Source of the DNA: Stictocephala bisonia
Taxonomy: Eukaryota > Arthropoda > Insecta > Hemiptera > Membracidae
DNA length: 64,000 bases
NCBI GenBank assembly: GCA_035578905.1
Contig: JAQJVL010001105.1
Span: forward strand, 1-64,000
Direction of reading: 5' to 3'
Part shown: positions 1-17,982 of the stretch, piece by piece
How positions within the stretch are numbered: the first letter of the stretch is position 1
Layout: every line of letters begins with the position of its first letter
The notes under the pieces: generated by a model
What the model was told of the DNA's origin: nothing
The model's input: the letters and a program-made list of their open reading frames with translations, nothing else
The model's database searches: none
Translations under genes and position numbers: made by a program

Positions 1-3000
1 GTCATTACCAGAAGTCTTTCATCACAGTGACGTACAGAAGTCTGATATGTGGAGCTGTCAAAGTGTCAGCCGCATTACATTTGAGGCTGTCATTTTTATG
101 AGTCAATTTGAACCGACAGATTGTTTTGTGGTTATTCGATCACCATGGGATGTTACTCTGAACAAGTCACAAGTAATTTGGTCTGGATGTACAGTTGAGA
201 TACTAAATTGTATAGAATATTAATGTTATCCGAATCGCATATTATAAAAGCTCATCACAAAGTCTTTTGTGTATCATAAAAAAATATGTTGTATGATTTT
301 ATGAAAAATAAATTAACTATAAAAAACAGCCCTGATTCTATACAGTCAAGCAATTTATTCTAGAGCTGAACTTCATTTTGACTTGTAATGTTATTTTACT
401 GTGTAAATGATATAGCTACTGTATTCTTCTACGTATTCAGTCCTTTTTGTCCTTAAATTGTAATAGATTTTCCCTCTTTAACGTTTATTTGGTTTTTTAT
501 GACACTTCACATATCATTATCGTATTGAATGCACAAATAATACTTATAATATTAATGTATTGTCATCAGCCTCAGTTTAAGATTTTTTTTTGTCATTTTA
601 TGAAGTTAACATATAAATGGAGATGTAAACTTAAATTGTTCAACGTCACATAAAAATATGATACCAATTTAGTAAAAAAGGCTCTGATTTAATGTTGTTT
701 TAGTTTAACTTTTCCTTATTGATATAAGGGAAGTGTCCATTAACTCTTCAATGCACGTAAATACGAGCAAGACCATATCCATAAGGAAAGGATGTTTAAA
801 TTGTATATACTATATAAATATAAAAATTATTTATTACTAAAATTGAGACGCTAGTGTATATTATTATGCATCGAATTATTTTCATTTTAAACAATATGCT
901 AGTTTGTATGGGTATACATGTAACATAGCTGTAAAAGGTTTAAGAAAAGGTCCAAAATAATCTTGTACCTTACTTTTTTTACATTTAACAAATTAATATT
1001 TACCTTTAAATAGTTATAAATACAAAACTATTGAATTTTTTTTACAATTCAATAGTAGTTGTAATTTAAATCTTTTAGATAGAATATGATAATACTAAAA
1101 ACTATCTGCAAATGCTATTGAATATATTACTAGTTAGTTTGATATTTAATGTAATTAAGAAAGGTTACGTAGCATTGTTGTCATTTAAGTACTATTTATT
1201 ATATTTATAATATAATTCAAATACTGATTAGATTGCTTGACAAATGTATTTTATATTGAATTAAAAACTCCATACATTGCAGTTATATCTGAATATTCCA
1301 ACGTAATTACGCAAGGGAGCTGTAGCATCAGACTCACCTGCAACATACAGGGTAATTTTGTAGGAAAGCATGAACCCACTATAATGATATGTATTGCTAA
1401 AATGTTAGTATCGATTTTAATTATTTATTTTGAAAAATAACTTAAGCCAACGGTAATACGTACAGACTACTGCATACAAACATTACAAGTAACCTTTAAA
1501 TTACTTACAGAATCAGATAAAAAATTATGTTTTACCTGAAAAAAATTATATAACTCAGTTGAGTTGATTTAATTCTGCATTTTAAGCTGTTGTTGCATTT
1601 GCTAAAGATACGTTGCTGAAGAAGAGCAGGATAAAATTTGTTGAACAGACATAACTAAAACGAAAAGCAAGTTATAATCATGAAAATGGCTGTGAAAAAA
1701 AATTAGTGATATTATTCACAATTTACTAATTATTAAGTTAAAATCAATAATACTTAATGAGACATTGATAATCTAAATTTTTTTAAGGTTATAAATATTG
1801 TGATTCAAATGTGATACTTTTGAGTTATTGCAATATAAGATAAATACGTCTCAATGGAGTCAGATAAACTAGAGCTAAAGCAGCAACTGGACCTTTCAAT
1901 ATTAGGCTAATGGCTGTGGGGGGAATCGTGCAAACTTCTGGCATCGATAAGTATTTGACGTGGCTTAGAGGGATTGTAAATTTATTTTAACAAATACAAG
2001 TATTTTTTGTCATACCTCAATTAACTGTCATAAAATTCAGTATTTTTTCTTGCAAATGTTTTTGAGACAGTGATTATAAAATAAATTACTTAAGAAATAT
2101 ATCTTGTAATATCCCAATGGTTTATCAATTTTATACTATACCAATCAGTTGTTATTTGTAGTAAAAACTAAAAACAACTTCGCAGATTAAAATTTAACAA
2201 GGAGGCATAGTAATCAGCAAATAATATATGTTTAGTTATTATTTATATTTTCAAGCATTTTTACTTTTAAATTAATCTGTTAATAAAAGTTTAAGGGTTA
2301 TGTAAACATCTTTATGAAGGTACGTGGTTTTACGTCAAAAATTAGTCAAACGATAGTCGTAAGTTAGTTATTTTAGTTAACCATTAAAAGTAGGATAGTA
2401 AAATTACTTTATTTCAATTCAATATTATATGAATCTACATAAGCTGATAACAATGTTTAATTTATCATTATATTTATTACTTTTCGATGTACGTAATTTA
2501 AGTGTGGAGTTATAGGATATGATGATAGTCTATAGTTTATAACTTAAAATTATTTAATTACTTACAATAAATCACTTTACCGCTTGAATTCGTATGTACA
2601 CGTACACGAAAATCCTTTTCCCAAGAATAGAATACGTACACATTCGATTGTAAATATTAATGTCTTGTTAATTGTACAAAACATTTCTTGTCAAGAAAAA
2701 CAAATCATTTACATTTTTAAAATAAATCATGGTTATATTTGACAATACTTTTATTTCATTTGTAGTTCCAATTGTATAGTTGAAAGCGTTCTACAGCACA
2801 ACGAGTTTTGGACACACGAGTGGGAGGGTAAGTGATTGATTGTCCGACTGCATTGGAAACTGGAGTGAATTATACTGTAATTAAATTAACTGTGTATGAG
2901 TGGTCTATTAATGAGTTTTTTATCACTGTACTTTTAATGTCCATTAAAAAACGTTGCTTTTTAATATAAAATTTTTGAATATATACTTGTTTATAACATA

Positions 3001-3486
3001 TTTCAACATGCAGCCTAGTCAAATAGTGGATGCATGAATTTTAACCAACTTAAACATATTCTTAAACACAAAACTCATTAAATAATACAAAATAGAAAAT
3101 AAAGTCACACTTTATTAGCATAATGTAAAATTGTTTTATTAGGTTACTGAATTATGTACAGAATTAGTGTACTATATATAGTTCTGCTAAGCGGAACACA
3201 TATAACGTCAAGTGTATTTACAGATGAGGTAAGCCATTGGTTCGCTGGTTATCCGTGGACAGCAATATGCTTCAGGGGATTTGTAGGGTAAAGCTCTGAT
3301 AGTCTATTTGTTCGACGTAGGTGTTGGTATTGGAATACCACTAGATCTGTATAACTGTTACAGTGCAATATCGGACGTGTAATGAAAGCCTTTCATCGCT
3401 TCAAACATAAATAAAATGTAATTAAATATTGCCTAAGCTGCTATAAGTAGCCAATGTCACCGTCAGTATTACAAAAATGGAGGAAA
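1..3486. other. Gene-free AT-rich DNA
   Basis: I see no coding region, RNA gene or recognisable mobile element here. Open frames are short, AT-biased and without domain signatures (for example 447-653 and 1237-1440). It is most simply intergenic or intronic DNA. Confidence 0.6.
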
Positions 3487-4242
3487 ATATATTTTACATT
3501 AAATAGAACACTGTTAAGTACGGTTAAGCTGTACTTCAAGTGGATAATATTTACACTACATAGAACACTGTTAAGTACGGTTAAATTGTACTTCAAGAGG
3601 ATAATATTTACACTACATAGAACACTGTTAAGTACGGTTAAACTGTACTTCAAGTGGATAATATTTACACTACATAGAACACTGTTAAGTACGGTTAAAT
3701 TGTACTTCAAGGGGATAATATTTACACTACATAGAACACTATTAAGTACGGTTTAACTGTATTTTAAGTGGATACTATTTAAACGACATAGAACACTGTT
3801 AAGTACGGTTTAACTGTATTTTAAGTGGATAATATTTACACGACATAGAATACTGTTAAGTACGGTTTAACTGTATTTTAAGTGGATAATATTTACACGA
3901 CATAGAACATTGTTGAATACGGTTTAACTGTATTATAAGTGGATAATACTTACACGACATAGAACACTGTTAAGTACGGTTTAACTGTATTTTAAGTGGA
4001 TAATATTTACACGACATAGAACACTGTTAAGTACGGTTTAACTGTATTTTAAGTGGATAATATTTACACGACATTGAACACTTGTAAGTAAGGTTAAACT
4101 GTATTTAAAGTGGATAGTATTTACACTACATAGAACTCTGTTAAGTACGGTTAAACTGTATTTAAAGTGGATAGTATTTACACTACATAGAACACAGATA
4201 AGTACGGTTAAAGTGTATTTAAAGTGGATAACATTTACACTA
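3487..4242. repeat. 60-bp tandem repeat array (about 12.5 units)
   Basis: About twelve and a half head-to-tail 60-bp units, each holding 'tagaacactgttaagtacgg' followed by 'ataatatttacac'. The period is exactly 60 bp, a multiple of three, so open frames run through on both strands; these are repeat artefacts, not genes. Each unit contains a near-perfect palindrome of the type AAGTACGGTT-AAACTGTACTT. Units at the left carry 'tgtacttcaag', central units 'tgtattttaag' and the last ones 'tgtatttaaag', so variants are clustered, as expected for local unequal exchange. Confidence 0.9.
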
Positions 4243-4245
4243 TAC

Positions 4246-7200
4246 AAATTTGGTTCTTACCATCATTATTATTTCATTGAGAATAATGTCCTATTCTAAA
4301 AAAAGAGTGAAAATGGATTTTTTCTTTAGGTGATAAATGTTGTTTGGAAATTTGTTTTATCGTCTTATTTGGATGTGGGCGAATATAAGGTGCGGATAAG
4401 TGTGATGAGTGTAGTCATTGTTACTAGGTTGAAAGTTCCACCGAAAGAGATATTTATCGATAGCCCAATAGCCAGGGTGACTAAGGGACCTACAGATTTA
4501 CGTTGAATCAGAACAACGTAGTCTGAATTTCAGCTAACGGGCAATCCTGACACTCAGTTCTCTTCAACACACAACTTCCAGACCCTGACTGTCATGCAAT
4601 AGAATCTATTAGTTCGTTCATATTAAGTCTTATAAGTAGGATTAAGTAATATGATTTAAAATTAATAATATAAAATGGTTTTCAATCACAAAATTGTATA
4701 TTATTTTTCTATTTACACAAACCTATTCATACGGTTTAATATCTCAATATTATCAAAACACTCAGATCTAATGTTGAATTATAGTTAAAAACAAATTTTA
4801 ATATTGTCACAAATATCGTACTACCAGTTTTGTTTTATAAGTTTTTTTACTACCTATTTCTCGGAGCCTTACATTTATGAGGTATGTTCATTAGAACATT
4901 ATTCAGTACATTAGAGCATTTGAAGGAATAAGTATTTTCTAAGAAAAATTACATTTTTTTTTTTTTTGAGGAATTCAAGCATACGGACGATTCAAAGCAC
5001 AAGAATGCACAACTGAGGAGGATAACAATATAACGATATAATAAAATAGCCGTCTGGTATTTGTATTTATGAAACTCTTGAAAATTCATCTTGCGTAGTT
5101 TAGGCTTATCATCAAACTAATTACAAAAAATATATAACTATTCCTACCTAAATGCATCTATATTGTGTACACAAAGAAGTGTTAATGTTAACATTTATTT
5201 CATTTGTACCCACAGAAAAAAACATTACTTATTATGTCACATCATCCTAACAATAAATGTAGTTACTTTAAGCTAAGGAAATAAAATAAAATAATAAAAT
5301 ATAACCGGTGTTAATATGACAAGTAAGACTGCATATAAATAAAAAGACTAAGTAGAAAGGTGCATAATTATGTAATTAGTCTTATTATGAAACGCAAAGT
5401 AATTATTAAAACTAATTGTAATGAATATGTCTGTTAACTTGTGAAATATAGTATGTGTGTTCCATAAGTCGGATAATATTATTTGTTTATAGAAAACAGA
5501 ATTGGTATTCCATAAAAGTTTAAGTTTCAGAGTTAACTTTAAAAATTAGCCTGTGAAACATTTCGTTAAAAAGTTGAGAGATTGATGACATTTTGTTAGT
5601 GGTTTTATGAAGGATGGTTTTAGTTGCTGCCTAATCTAAAACAGCTCCATCTACATAGGTAGAGTGATCATTCATTGCGTGTTAGTAAAATATCTTATAC
5701 TCTAGTTAAAATGATGTATTATCATTTCAATAAAAACAAACACATTATTCGTCAAAAATATTAGACTTAGTTAGTTAATGCGTGTTATACAGTAATTTTC
5801 ACAGTATCACATTTTTTTTTTTTTTTTTTAGAACCGATTCTATCAATTGAGATTTATTTCTATTTATATTACTTAACAAAATGTGTCTGTAAAATCCAGT
5901 CGAACTTTACATTCTTTTTAAATACCAAGAAGTATTGTTCCATAAAAACAAATCTCTAAGGTCTATTTTTTTTCTTTTTAATTTACAAAACTATTATAAT
6001 ATAAGACCATATAAATATTATAAGATATGCAATTATAGTATTGATAAATCATCAGCAATACTTCTAAAACTAGCATTTTATCTTTATAGGTCAAATAAGG
6101 GTTAATGAATATAGCTTACGTAGTAGAAGTTAGAACTCTGAAAAAAACGGATATAAGGTAAAGAAATTTACTATTTTTACTGGCTATATAATTAACTTTT
6201 AAAATTCTTTTTTAAACGTATAATAAGCGTTATTCTACTAACATATATATTTTAGCAGGTCAAACTAAAAGTATGGTATTATAAATAAATCAATATCCTA
6301 ATAAGTCTATCATATCAAATCTTAAAAATTATAAATTATTTAACAATCTACAATCAGTCCTCAATGCGTAATGCACTTGTTTAAATACTTACTAAATTTT
6401 TTTTTTAAAACAATAACTATTAATTATGTAAATACTTACTATAACTTCATCATTATTTAATTCAACTCCCTTTCAATTTATTATTACTATTATTCAGTTT
6501 ATTCAACTCACTCAATTCACTTCTTTGTCACTTCAAACTTTATATAGAACATAATCATTTCGTTACTTATGTGTGTCATAACGAGGAGGTACATTTCATT
6601 TCTATTCTCTCTGTATATAATTATAATGGCTCTAAAGTATTTCATTTTAATTTGTTTATTTTTTATTTTAGAACAAAAAACAAATAAACTTCAAGAAAAT
6701 AAAAATAGAGAATAAACTAGTTGTTTCATGACAAAGGTAATTTCAATTTTGATAAATATAAAAAAATTTATAAATTTTAATAGGTTTAGAATTAAATAGG
6801 TTTTTTTATACAATTAAATAGTGCGTGTTGTTTCAAGGAAGGAATCATACAGCCACATATTTAATTATTTTATTAAGTGTTTACAATAATTAAGGTTAAG
6901 TACCATAAATAATAAATAGGAATAAAATAATAATTAAATCATAAAATAAAAATAAATAACCCTTCATTTTTGACAGCACCTGATTGGCTTTAATTTTTTA
7001 ATGTGTTTATCTCTATAAAAATGCTTAAAAACAATAAATAATTATTTTCCAGTAGTAACTGGAAACAATTTTGTACAAGGTGGGAGTTTAAAACTATATT
7101 CAATTATTTGCTTACATATTCGTAAAATACGGAAGCACAGCTGGAAATTAATTTATATATACATTACCATTAAATTGAAGTTATTTATGTAAGGACCTTT

Positions 7201-7459
7201 AATGATCTCAGACTGCTTGTTTTAGATAAATGTAAGAACAGGATAAGATGATAAATGAACCAATACTGAGCCTCTACCTGAGTATGTATAAATAACATCC
7301 TTTTCTTATAAGTAAGAAATACCCACAGGTGTACGTCCCAGGTTGTTTAGTATGGTAGTTAATTGAGTTACTGAAGTGAGGGAGGAGAGTATTAACAATT
7401 TGAGAATATAGTGGACAAAAGGTTCTAACCAATATGGTATACATTAAATGTAAAAGAAT
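4246..7459. other. Gene-free AT-rich DNA
   Basis: No supported gene. It contains homopolymer T runs (around 4955 and 5813-5830) and very AT-rich sequence. Nothing resembling the mobile elements found elsewhere in the window was recognised. Confidence 0.55.
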
Positions 7460-7637
7460 ACTTTTGTTAAATTGTTGCCAATTATTATTCTATAAATATT
7501 ATTTGTTCAGATTATAAGTTGAAATTTGTACAGTCATCTTTGTGTAAAAGAGTAGATTAATAATATATATGATAGATTGCTAGAGTTTACAATAAATGAG
7601 AGAATTATGTCCTGTCGAATTAACGGTTTGGAGCTGG

Positions 7638-7667
7638 CGGGGGCTATGAGGGGGGAGAGGGAAGGGG
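7638..7667 (+). other. G-quadruplex-capable G-rich tract (copy A)
   Basis: Four runs of three or more G (7639-7643, 7650-7655, 7659-7661, 7664-7667) are separated by 6, 3 and 2 bases. A similar tract lies in copy B near 11994-12022. G4 formation is inferred from the pattern only. Confidence 0.4.
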
Positions 7668-7869
7668 AATACATTGATTAATCGTTAGTGAGTCAAGATC
7701 TTTACAACTCTTAGTGGCAGTTGCGATAATACCAAGAACTAAATTCCTTAGAGTGCTAAACAGGGCGCCCGGACGAACATCTTAAAAATTAAGTTTTAGA
7801 AATAGATTTACGTACGCTTAAAATGATATTCATAAACATTATTAACATGCAAGATCCTGCAACTAACAT

Positions 7870-8192
7870 ATGTGTGTGTGTGTGTGTGCTCGTGCGCGGG
7901 TGCGTGCCTGGGCGCGTGCATGCGTGCTTGTGTGTATGTGTGTGTGCGCGTGCGCGCGCGCGCGTGTGTGTGTGTGTGCTCGTGCGCGGGCGCGTGCGTG
8001 GGCGCGTGCGTGGGCGCGTGCGTGGGCGCGTGCGTGGGCGCGTGCGTGGGCACGTGCGTGCGTGCGTGCGCTCGTGTGTGCCTGGCCACGTGCGTGCGTG
8101 CTTGCGTGCGTGCGTGCTTGTGTGTATGTGTGTGTGTGCGTGCGCGCGCGTGTGTGTGTGTGTGTGTGTGTCAGTGTGTGTGTGTCTTTGTG
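7870..8192. repeat. GT/GC alternating tract, copy A
   Basis: About 320 bp of nearly uninterrupted alternating purine-pyrimidine: (GT)n, (GC)n and a 12-bp motif of the type GCGTGCGTGGGC. Long frames of Cys-Val or Arg-Ala on the + strand and Thr-His on the - strand are artefacts of the dinucleotide repeat. The same tract in copy B is longer and dominated by pure (GT)n. Confidence 0.95.
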
Positions 8193-10563
8193 TGTTTGTC
8201 TTATTGTTTACATGTTCTTTCCATGTAACAGTTCGGTGTTCAAACACCCAAATAATTGTACCTGGTTGACTAATTATAGTGTTTATTCTAATTGTTAAGT
8301 AAAATGTATGATTTAAACTATCTAAACTAAACGTTAGCTAACATCTGATATATTATGTATAAACCAGTCGGCCCCTTTAAGATGGGCTATTAATATATAG
8401 CTATTACAAAAGTAACATTAAACGGTACATTTATGTACACGTGTGACCTACTTCCATTAGGCGGTGAGATATATCGAACCAAATTTATCGATGCAAACAA
8501 CTGCTGGACGTAAAGTGATTTATAAATGAAGTGAGTGTGTTTGGCAAGTAGTTAGTTAGTCAAGTTTATTACCGCACCTTTGCATCCTAGCGTTTATATA
8601 AAAAATGATTCATAAATAGCTTCACTTATGTTTTAAGTACATATTAATGTTAATATTTTATGAATTTATATTCCGTTCCAAAATCAAGTAGCCCACTGTC
8701 GGCACTAGTGACCCAGATACTTGGGGGACATAGTGTTGTAGAGATAGTAGGCGTTACTAGTAATAAGAAGGTTCTGTTAGCGGCCTTCTTAAACAAAATA
8801 TGGTGCCACTTAGTTTTGTCAACGATGTTTAAATCTTAACAGGGTTTGACAATCTGTCTTAACAATCTGTTGACAGGGTCTTAACAATCTGTTAACAGGG
8901 TTTGAATCTTCTATAGGGAAGATAACTGAGTATTTGTCTTGTCAATTAGCTGAATATCACATCAATCCTACACGGATCTGATTCCACATAAAGTTCTATG
9001 TTCCTTAGTTATCCTGGATATTGGGCTACTAATAAAAGGCTCTTTCTATTGCAAATTCAATCACAATTAGTAATAATGACTACACTCATGGACCCTTACA
9101 TGTATGTCTTAAAGATCGGCAATTTAATAATGAACAAATTAATTGTCTCCTTTGTATTTATTATCATCAAATGGAATATAAAGAACTTAGTAGCTTTCTC
9201 AATTTATGTTTAAGTATCATTTTATACAACAACATAAGTAGTAATGTATTAATTCTACCATTAATATATTATAGCCTAATATACATTTTTAATATTTAAG
9301 ACATAAATTGAGAAAGGTACTAATTTATATAAATATCAATTATTTTTAACAAAATACGATTATAAGATATCCTTTATAATAAAATGCAAGTAGTTTTGCT
9401 TGATAATGAGTAAAATGTTCTTGTGAAGTTCCACATTAGGCCCAGATAGAACTTATCTTTTAAATTTATCCCACTATCATGTACGAGAGAGTAAATGGTT
9501 AAACAATCACTTAACTCTTCAAGCCGAATGATAATAACACAGAGATTTTGGTTTTCAGATGAGTAAACGCAAAACTTTAATATTTGTCTTTTTTATTTAA
9601 GTAGTGCAAAGTGAGGAAAAAATTTTAGGAGCTATCATAGATAACAGGTTAAAATTTTAATACCACGTTCACTGAATATGCAAGCGTACGATATTAGTTC
9701 TGATAGACTTTAACCTCTGTGGGTGTTGATATTGTCTTCGCAGCCTACTATTGACCTGTGTACGCAGTTCTGTACCATTACGTTGTTGTCTGGAATTAAA
9801 AAACAACAAAAACCAATTAATATTTAATCAATATAAGAACGCAATCAGAACAGTCTCTTAAAAATCCTATAAATACTCATTTAAATCAAAATTTAAATTT
9901 TTTAACCCAATATTACCTTTCGTTGTGTCTAATAAAAAACTTAACGACGCTATTATACGACTGTGTAGCTGTTGAAATAAATGAATGTTAATAACACTTG
10001 ATTTGTTATTGTAACTCGACAAATGTTCCTACTCACCCAAGATAAAGTAATGGTTATTGGAGATAATACATTCATTTTAATTAAAAAAAGCTTTAAGGAT
10101 AATCATACTAATTAATATAAACAACAAATCAATTTGTTCAATAATTATGGAATAAATCAATGATATTTACCATATTTACACTATGGTTTATTGTATTATC
10201 ATTATACATATTTGTTTTTATTGCCACAGTTGTTATATTGTTCCAAGGAGGTCAGGAACAAAAAGACTAATGTTAATTATTCACATAGCACATGTTTAGT
10301 GACAGTCAAGCCATTAGTGGATACGGAAACTGACATTTACATTATAGTCTCTTTTGAATAATACAGCAACATGTTAAATTTTTTTTTTCATGTCAGTTAA
10401 CGTATTGAATTAGTAACTAAACCGTTTAAAATAGATTTTTAGTTGTTTCATTAATTTATATTGAAATAACTTATTACTTTGTAATATTGGTGAAATTTTA
10501 TTGATTTTTCATACATCCTAGCATCCAGCTGGCCTATAACGCTGTCACTGAAAGTCAGGTACT

Positions 10564-10670
10564 GTCAGCAAATTGACAAACACGTGCGTTTTTTGCTGTG
10601 GAGAACGTCAATGATAAAAATAGGGAAGGAGTTTGGTCCAAGTGTCCAATAATAATGACCAGGCCTTTTA
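10564..10670 (+). repeat. Internal repeat R1 (pairs with 11393-11490)
   Basis: This shares the core 'gaacgtcaatga', then 'tttggtccaag', then 'ccaggcctttta' with 11393-11490, about 820 bp downstream in the same orientation. Both members recur in copy B (about 14960-15065 and 15785-15885). It looks like a short interspersed repeat older than the 4.3-kb duplication. Confidence 0.6.
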
Positions 10671-11392
10671 ACTTACTCCCAGACAACTTAAGCTTACAAA
10701 GTCATAAAATGGGCTAATAAGGGCTCATGACAGTTAAACCCTAGGACAACATCTCTAATACCTTCATTTATGCTGCATCGTTGCTATGATTAATGTTTTC
10801 TTAATTTCCCATCTAAATCATTTATTAATGTTTACTAATCTTATTTTAAACTTAAATTTCCCAAACTTATATTTTTAATACTTGCTAACTCCATTTAAGT
10901 TGAATAGTTAATTTATAAAATAGCTTCTAACAAATAATGTGTTATTCTCTTTTGTAGAAATTCAGTTATATTTTGATTTAATTGCAAATATTATGTTCAA
11001 GGCGAAGCAATTTAAGAATTAGATGACTAGGTGATATTCGCTCATATACACTCATCACACTCATTCGAAATCCATATTCGGCCATATATTGACGATCGGC
11101 GTCTTATGAATAAATAAATAAATAAAAAAAATAAATAAATAGGTGTATTTAAAAAAAGCACACATAACATATATATGTTTATTATGTTATACAGACTGGA
11201 GCAAAACAATTAAACAGCCAAGTGGATGGAGATTCATTTTTCATTTAATATCACTCAAACTCAATGGACTTCATCGAACTGAGTGGACACTCTACTATAT
11301 TGCAATACCGTTGCTTTGAGTTTATTTTATAAACGCAACGTTTAATGCTTAGGAATTGATTATTTTGGATGTATCTTAAACAATTTTGTAGA

Positions 11393-11490
11393 AACTGTCA
11401 AAAACTTGCGTGATGCTGTGGGGAACGTCAATGACAAAATAAGGAAGACGTTTGGTCCAAGTTTCCAATGGTAAATGGCCAGGCCTTTTA
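11393..11490 (+). repeat. Internal repeat R2 (pairs with R1)
   Basis: Second member of the roughly 100-bp repeat pair described at 10564-10670. Divergence between R1 and R2 is clearly greater than between the two copies of the 4.3-kb unit. Confidence 0.6.
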
Positions 11491-11559
11491 GATTTCGCTT
11501 CCGTTAATTTACTACCACTACTTTTGTCATAACCTAGTGAGTGTACAATTATTTACACC

Positions 11560-11667
11560 AATACCACTGTACGAATATGGGTGGGTGGTTGTGTTAATAC
11601 CACTGTACGTATATGGGTGGGCGGGTGGGTCAATACCACTGTACTTATATGGGTGGGTGGGTGGGTC
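11560..11667 (+). repeat. 36-bp minisatellite with G-quadruplex motif
   Basis: Three 36-bp units beginning 'aataccactgtacg' and ending in runs of GGGT. Unit 3 contains the perfect motif GGGTGGGTGGGTGGG (11651-11665) and unit 2 contains GGGTGGGCGGGTGGG (11615-11629). The array is missing from the otherwise matching place in copy B. Related sequence occurs at 23060-23270, 33715-33790 (reverse) and 46366-46465 (reverse). Confidence 0.85.
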
Positions 11668-11692
11668 AATACTACTTTTTTATTGCAATTAC

Positions 11693-11732
11693 GGTTAGGT
11701 TAAGTTAGGTTAGGTTATGTTAGGTTGGGTGG
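11693..11732 (+). repeat. Degenerate TTAGG-type interstitial repeat
   Basis: A run of GTTAGGTTA-type units resembling the arthropod telomeric repeat TTAGG, with the partner in copy B at 15957-15990. The tract is short and imperfect and lies far from any visible chromosome end, so it is interstitial. Confidence 0.5.
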
Positions 11733-11815
11733 CTACTAAAGTTTATCACAAACCGTTAAATCCAATGATTGACTTCCCGCCAAAGTTCTTTGGGCCAACA
11801 TAAACTACCAACAAT

Positions 11816-16074
<4,259 letters not shown>

Positions 16075-17702
16075 CTGCCTACACTCCTAACTTCTTGTAA
16101 ACAATATAAATGCACAACAAATTTCTAGACATAAATGCGTCACGTAATTCAAGACTGCCACATGACCTGACAGGTAGACCGAACGGATCAATTACATCAG
16201 CCACATGGGATGTATCGGTGATATGCATTTACATATCATGTTAGCTTAAGCCAACATAAACTGCCTACAATCCTAACTTGTACTAAACAATATAAACATG
16301 TCTAGGCATATTTTATTTACATTATGTGTTAAATACAGACCTTCTCTAAAGCTTTTAAGACGTTTTGTGGTAAAACTTGCAAATTAATTTAACATCTATT
16401 TATTATTTAGTAAATTACTGTAGTTCACATTCGGTTAAATGTTATTATAATATTTTTTATTGAAAGGAATACAATATAAGCCCTACATACATTGAAAAAT
16501 AGTTAATTGAATTACTTTTTAATACTTTCAATCATATGGTAGCGGTACTTAAGCGTAAATGCAAAAAAAAAAAAAAATATATCAGAAGCTTTTTTTGGAT
16601 ATTTTATTCAATGATTTAACTTTTAAAACGAAATGTATTTCTCCTCTGATTTATTTTTATTTAAAAATAAATAAAGTAATTATAAATTGCATTGCACATT
16701 CAATTAAGATCCTACTTGGACACAAAGACAGTAACTTATGCTAAAAATAAATTTACGTTTTTAGCTTAAAATATTTTTTTCATACAGTCTGTAAAACGTT
16801 AAAAGCGTCACTTCCTCAGAAGGTAGTAAAGTACCTTGTCAGATGAACTGATCCACTCCAAACTTGTTGGCAGCTCTGGTAATTACTGTTTAAGTCTTAT
16901 TCCCAACTTGACAGTAAACTCCCTGAGTGTCTGTGAGTTCATATTATGTACATATTTAACAAGACATCTCCGTGCTCAGTTTATAGTAATCATTTATTTG
17001 TAACTGCTTTTTTTAGAAAAACTTTACTGTATATAACTTATTTGGTTATACCAGTAAAAACGATTGCAGATATTATGTCTTCTAAAAGTTTTTTTGTCAA
17101 AATTTTGTCTAGTATTATGTCGATTCCTAGTGTATTTTTGTGTATGTTACAAGTATTATCAACCCCCGTCCTCTGTTCTCATAATTACATACCTTTTTTG
17201 TTGTTATTAATTTTTTATTCACATCTCTGGTTAAGATTTTTTAAATTTTTATTTATCTTATATTTTAAAATAAGCCAAATTATTTTGTTATAGTATTTTA
17301 AAATACTTATTGTTTACTAAATATTTGGAAGTGACTATACAAAATGAAAAATTGCATTATTTAATTTTTTGTTATGTGCAGTAATAACATTTCAGATTAT
17401 AAATAGATAAGCAATAGGCTTACTTAAAATTAAATGTCTAAATCTATTCTTAAACCCTTGACCCAAAACAATTTTGAGGTAGTATAATAGTATTATAATA
17501 ATATGATATACAGTACTAGCAAACAGTTAAATTTTAAAAAGTAACTAAAAGAACAGCCATTAGTCTTTTACACTTCATAAACGTTATTACTTTTTATTCC
17601 ATATACAATTTTTAGAAACAAAATGAGTATGGGAAATACATAGTTCTATTTCAAAAATATGTGCCTAAAAACAATTATGATAGATGCTAGTTTGTGGTTT
17701 CA
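16075..17702. other. Gene-free AT-rich DNA
   Basis: No supported gene. The 115-codon frame at 16946-17293 is rich in Phe, Leu, Ile and Ser, as expected of AT-rich non-coding DNA, and shows no family signature. Confidence 0.5.
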
Positions 17703-17725
17703 CTCTGAAACTCAATCAGTACTCC

Positions 17726-17925
17726 ATAAGCACTGGGGTTGATATCCGGTCTCCTGATAGAACGTTACCTTTACCCTCGCTTGAGGGTGTTTGGCAATCG
17801 CCTCGTGGGGGATCTCGTCCTTAGGCACACAGGGTTGGTCTCTTGTCTCCTGATTTAACGTCACCCTTAGCCTTGCTAGAGGCTGTTTGGCAATTGACCT
17901 CACGGGGAATCTCTGCCTTATCCTT
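17726..17925 (-). repeat. Two-copy 96-bp repeat, coding-like on the - strand
   Basis: Two diverged units of about 96 bp share 'gtctcctgat', then 'ctgtttggcaatt' or 'gtgtttggcaatc', then a GGG-AATCTC-type end. Read on the - strand they give a 32-residue period with the shared pattern IAK-P-AR--VT--QET--QP. The frame is broken upstream, and base composition is more GC-rich than the surroundings. It may be a fragment of a repetitive gene or an old element; I do not recognise it. Confidence 0.5.
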
Positions 17926-17941
17926 GGTTTAATCTTTATAA

Positions 17942-17982
17942 AGCTTTGTAAGAAGTTAAAAAATATAACTTCTTACAAAGCT
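17942..17982. repeat. Perfect 17-bp hairpin
   Basis: AGCTTTGTAAGAAGTTA (17942-17958) and its exact reverse complement (17966-17982) are separated by 7 bases. No further element structure is visible around it. Confidence 0.8.

Larger units (their letters stand above)
7460..11815. repeat. 4.36-kb direct tandem duplication, copy A
   Basis: Copy A of a direct duplication with 11816-16074. Both begin with 'acttttgttaaattgttg' and end with 'aaactaccaacaat'. The copies can be read side by side almost without interruption, differing by scattered substitutions and small indels. The larger differences are the GT tract (shorter here) and a 36-bp minisatellite (11560-11667) absent from copy B. The three bases AAT precede copy A and also end each unit, a microhomology at the junction. 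No gene is recognised; the frame at 8998-9213 has no domain signature. Confidence 0.9.

Noticed and set aside
3441..4247. Frames over the 60-bp array on both strands
   Set aside because: The 60-bp period is divisible by three, which keeps chance frames open; the peptides have no family resemblance.
16946..17293. 115-codon hydrophobic frame that could suggest a membrane protein
   Set aside because: Phe/Leu/Ile richness is expected from AT-rich DNA. There is no recognisable domain, splice context or flanking support.
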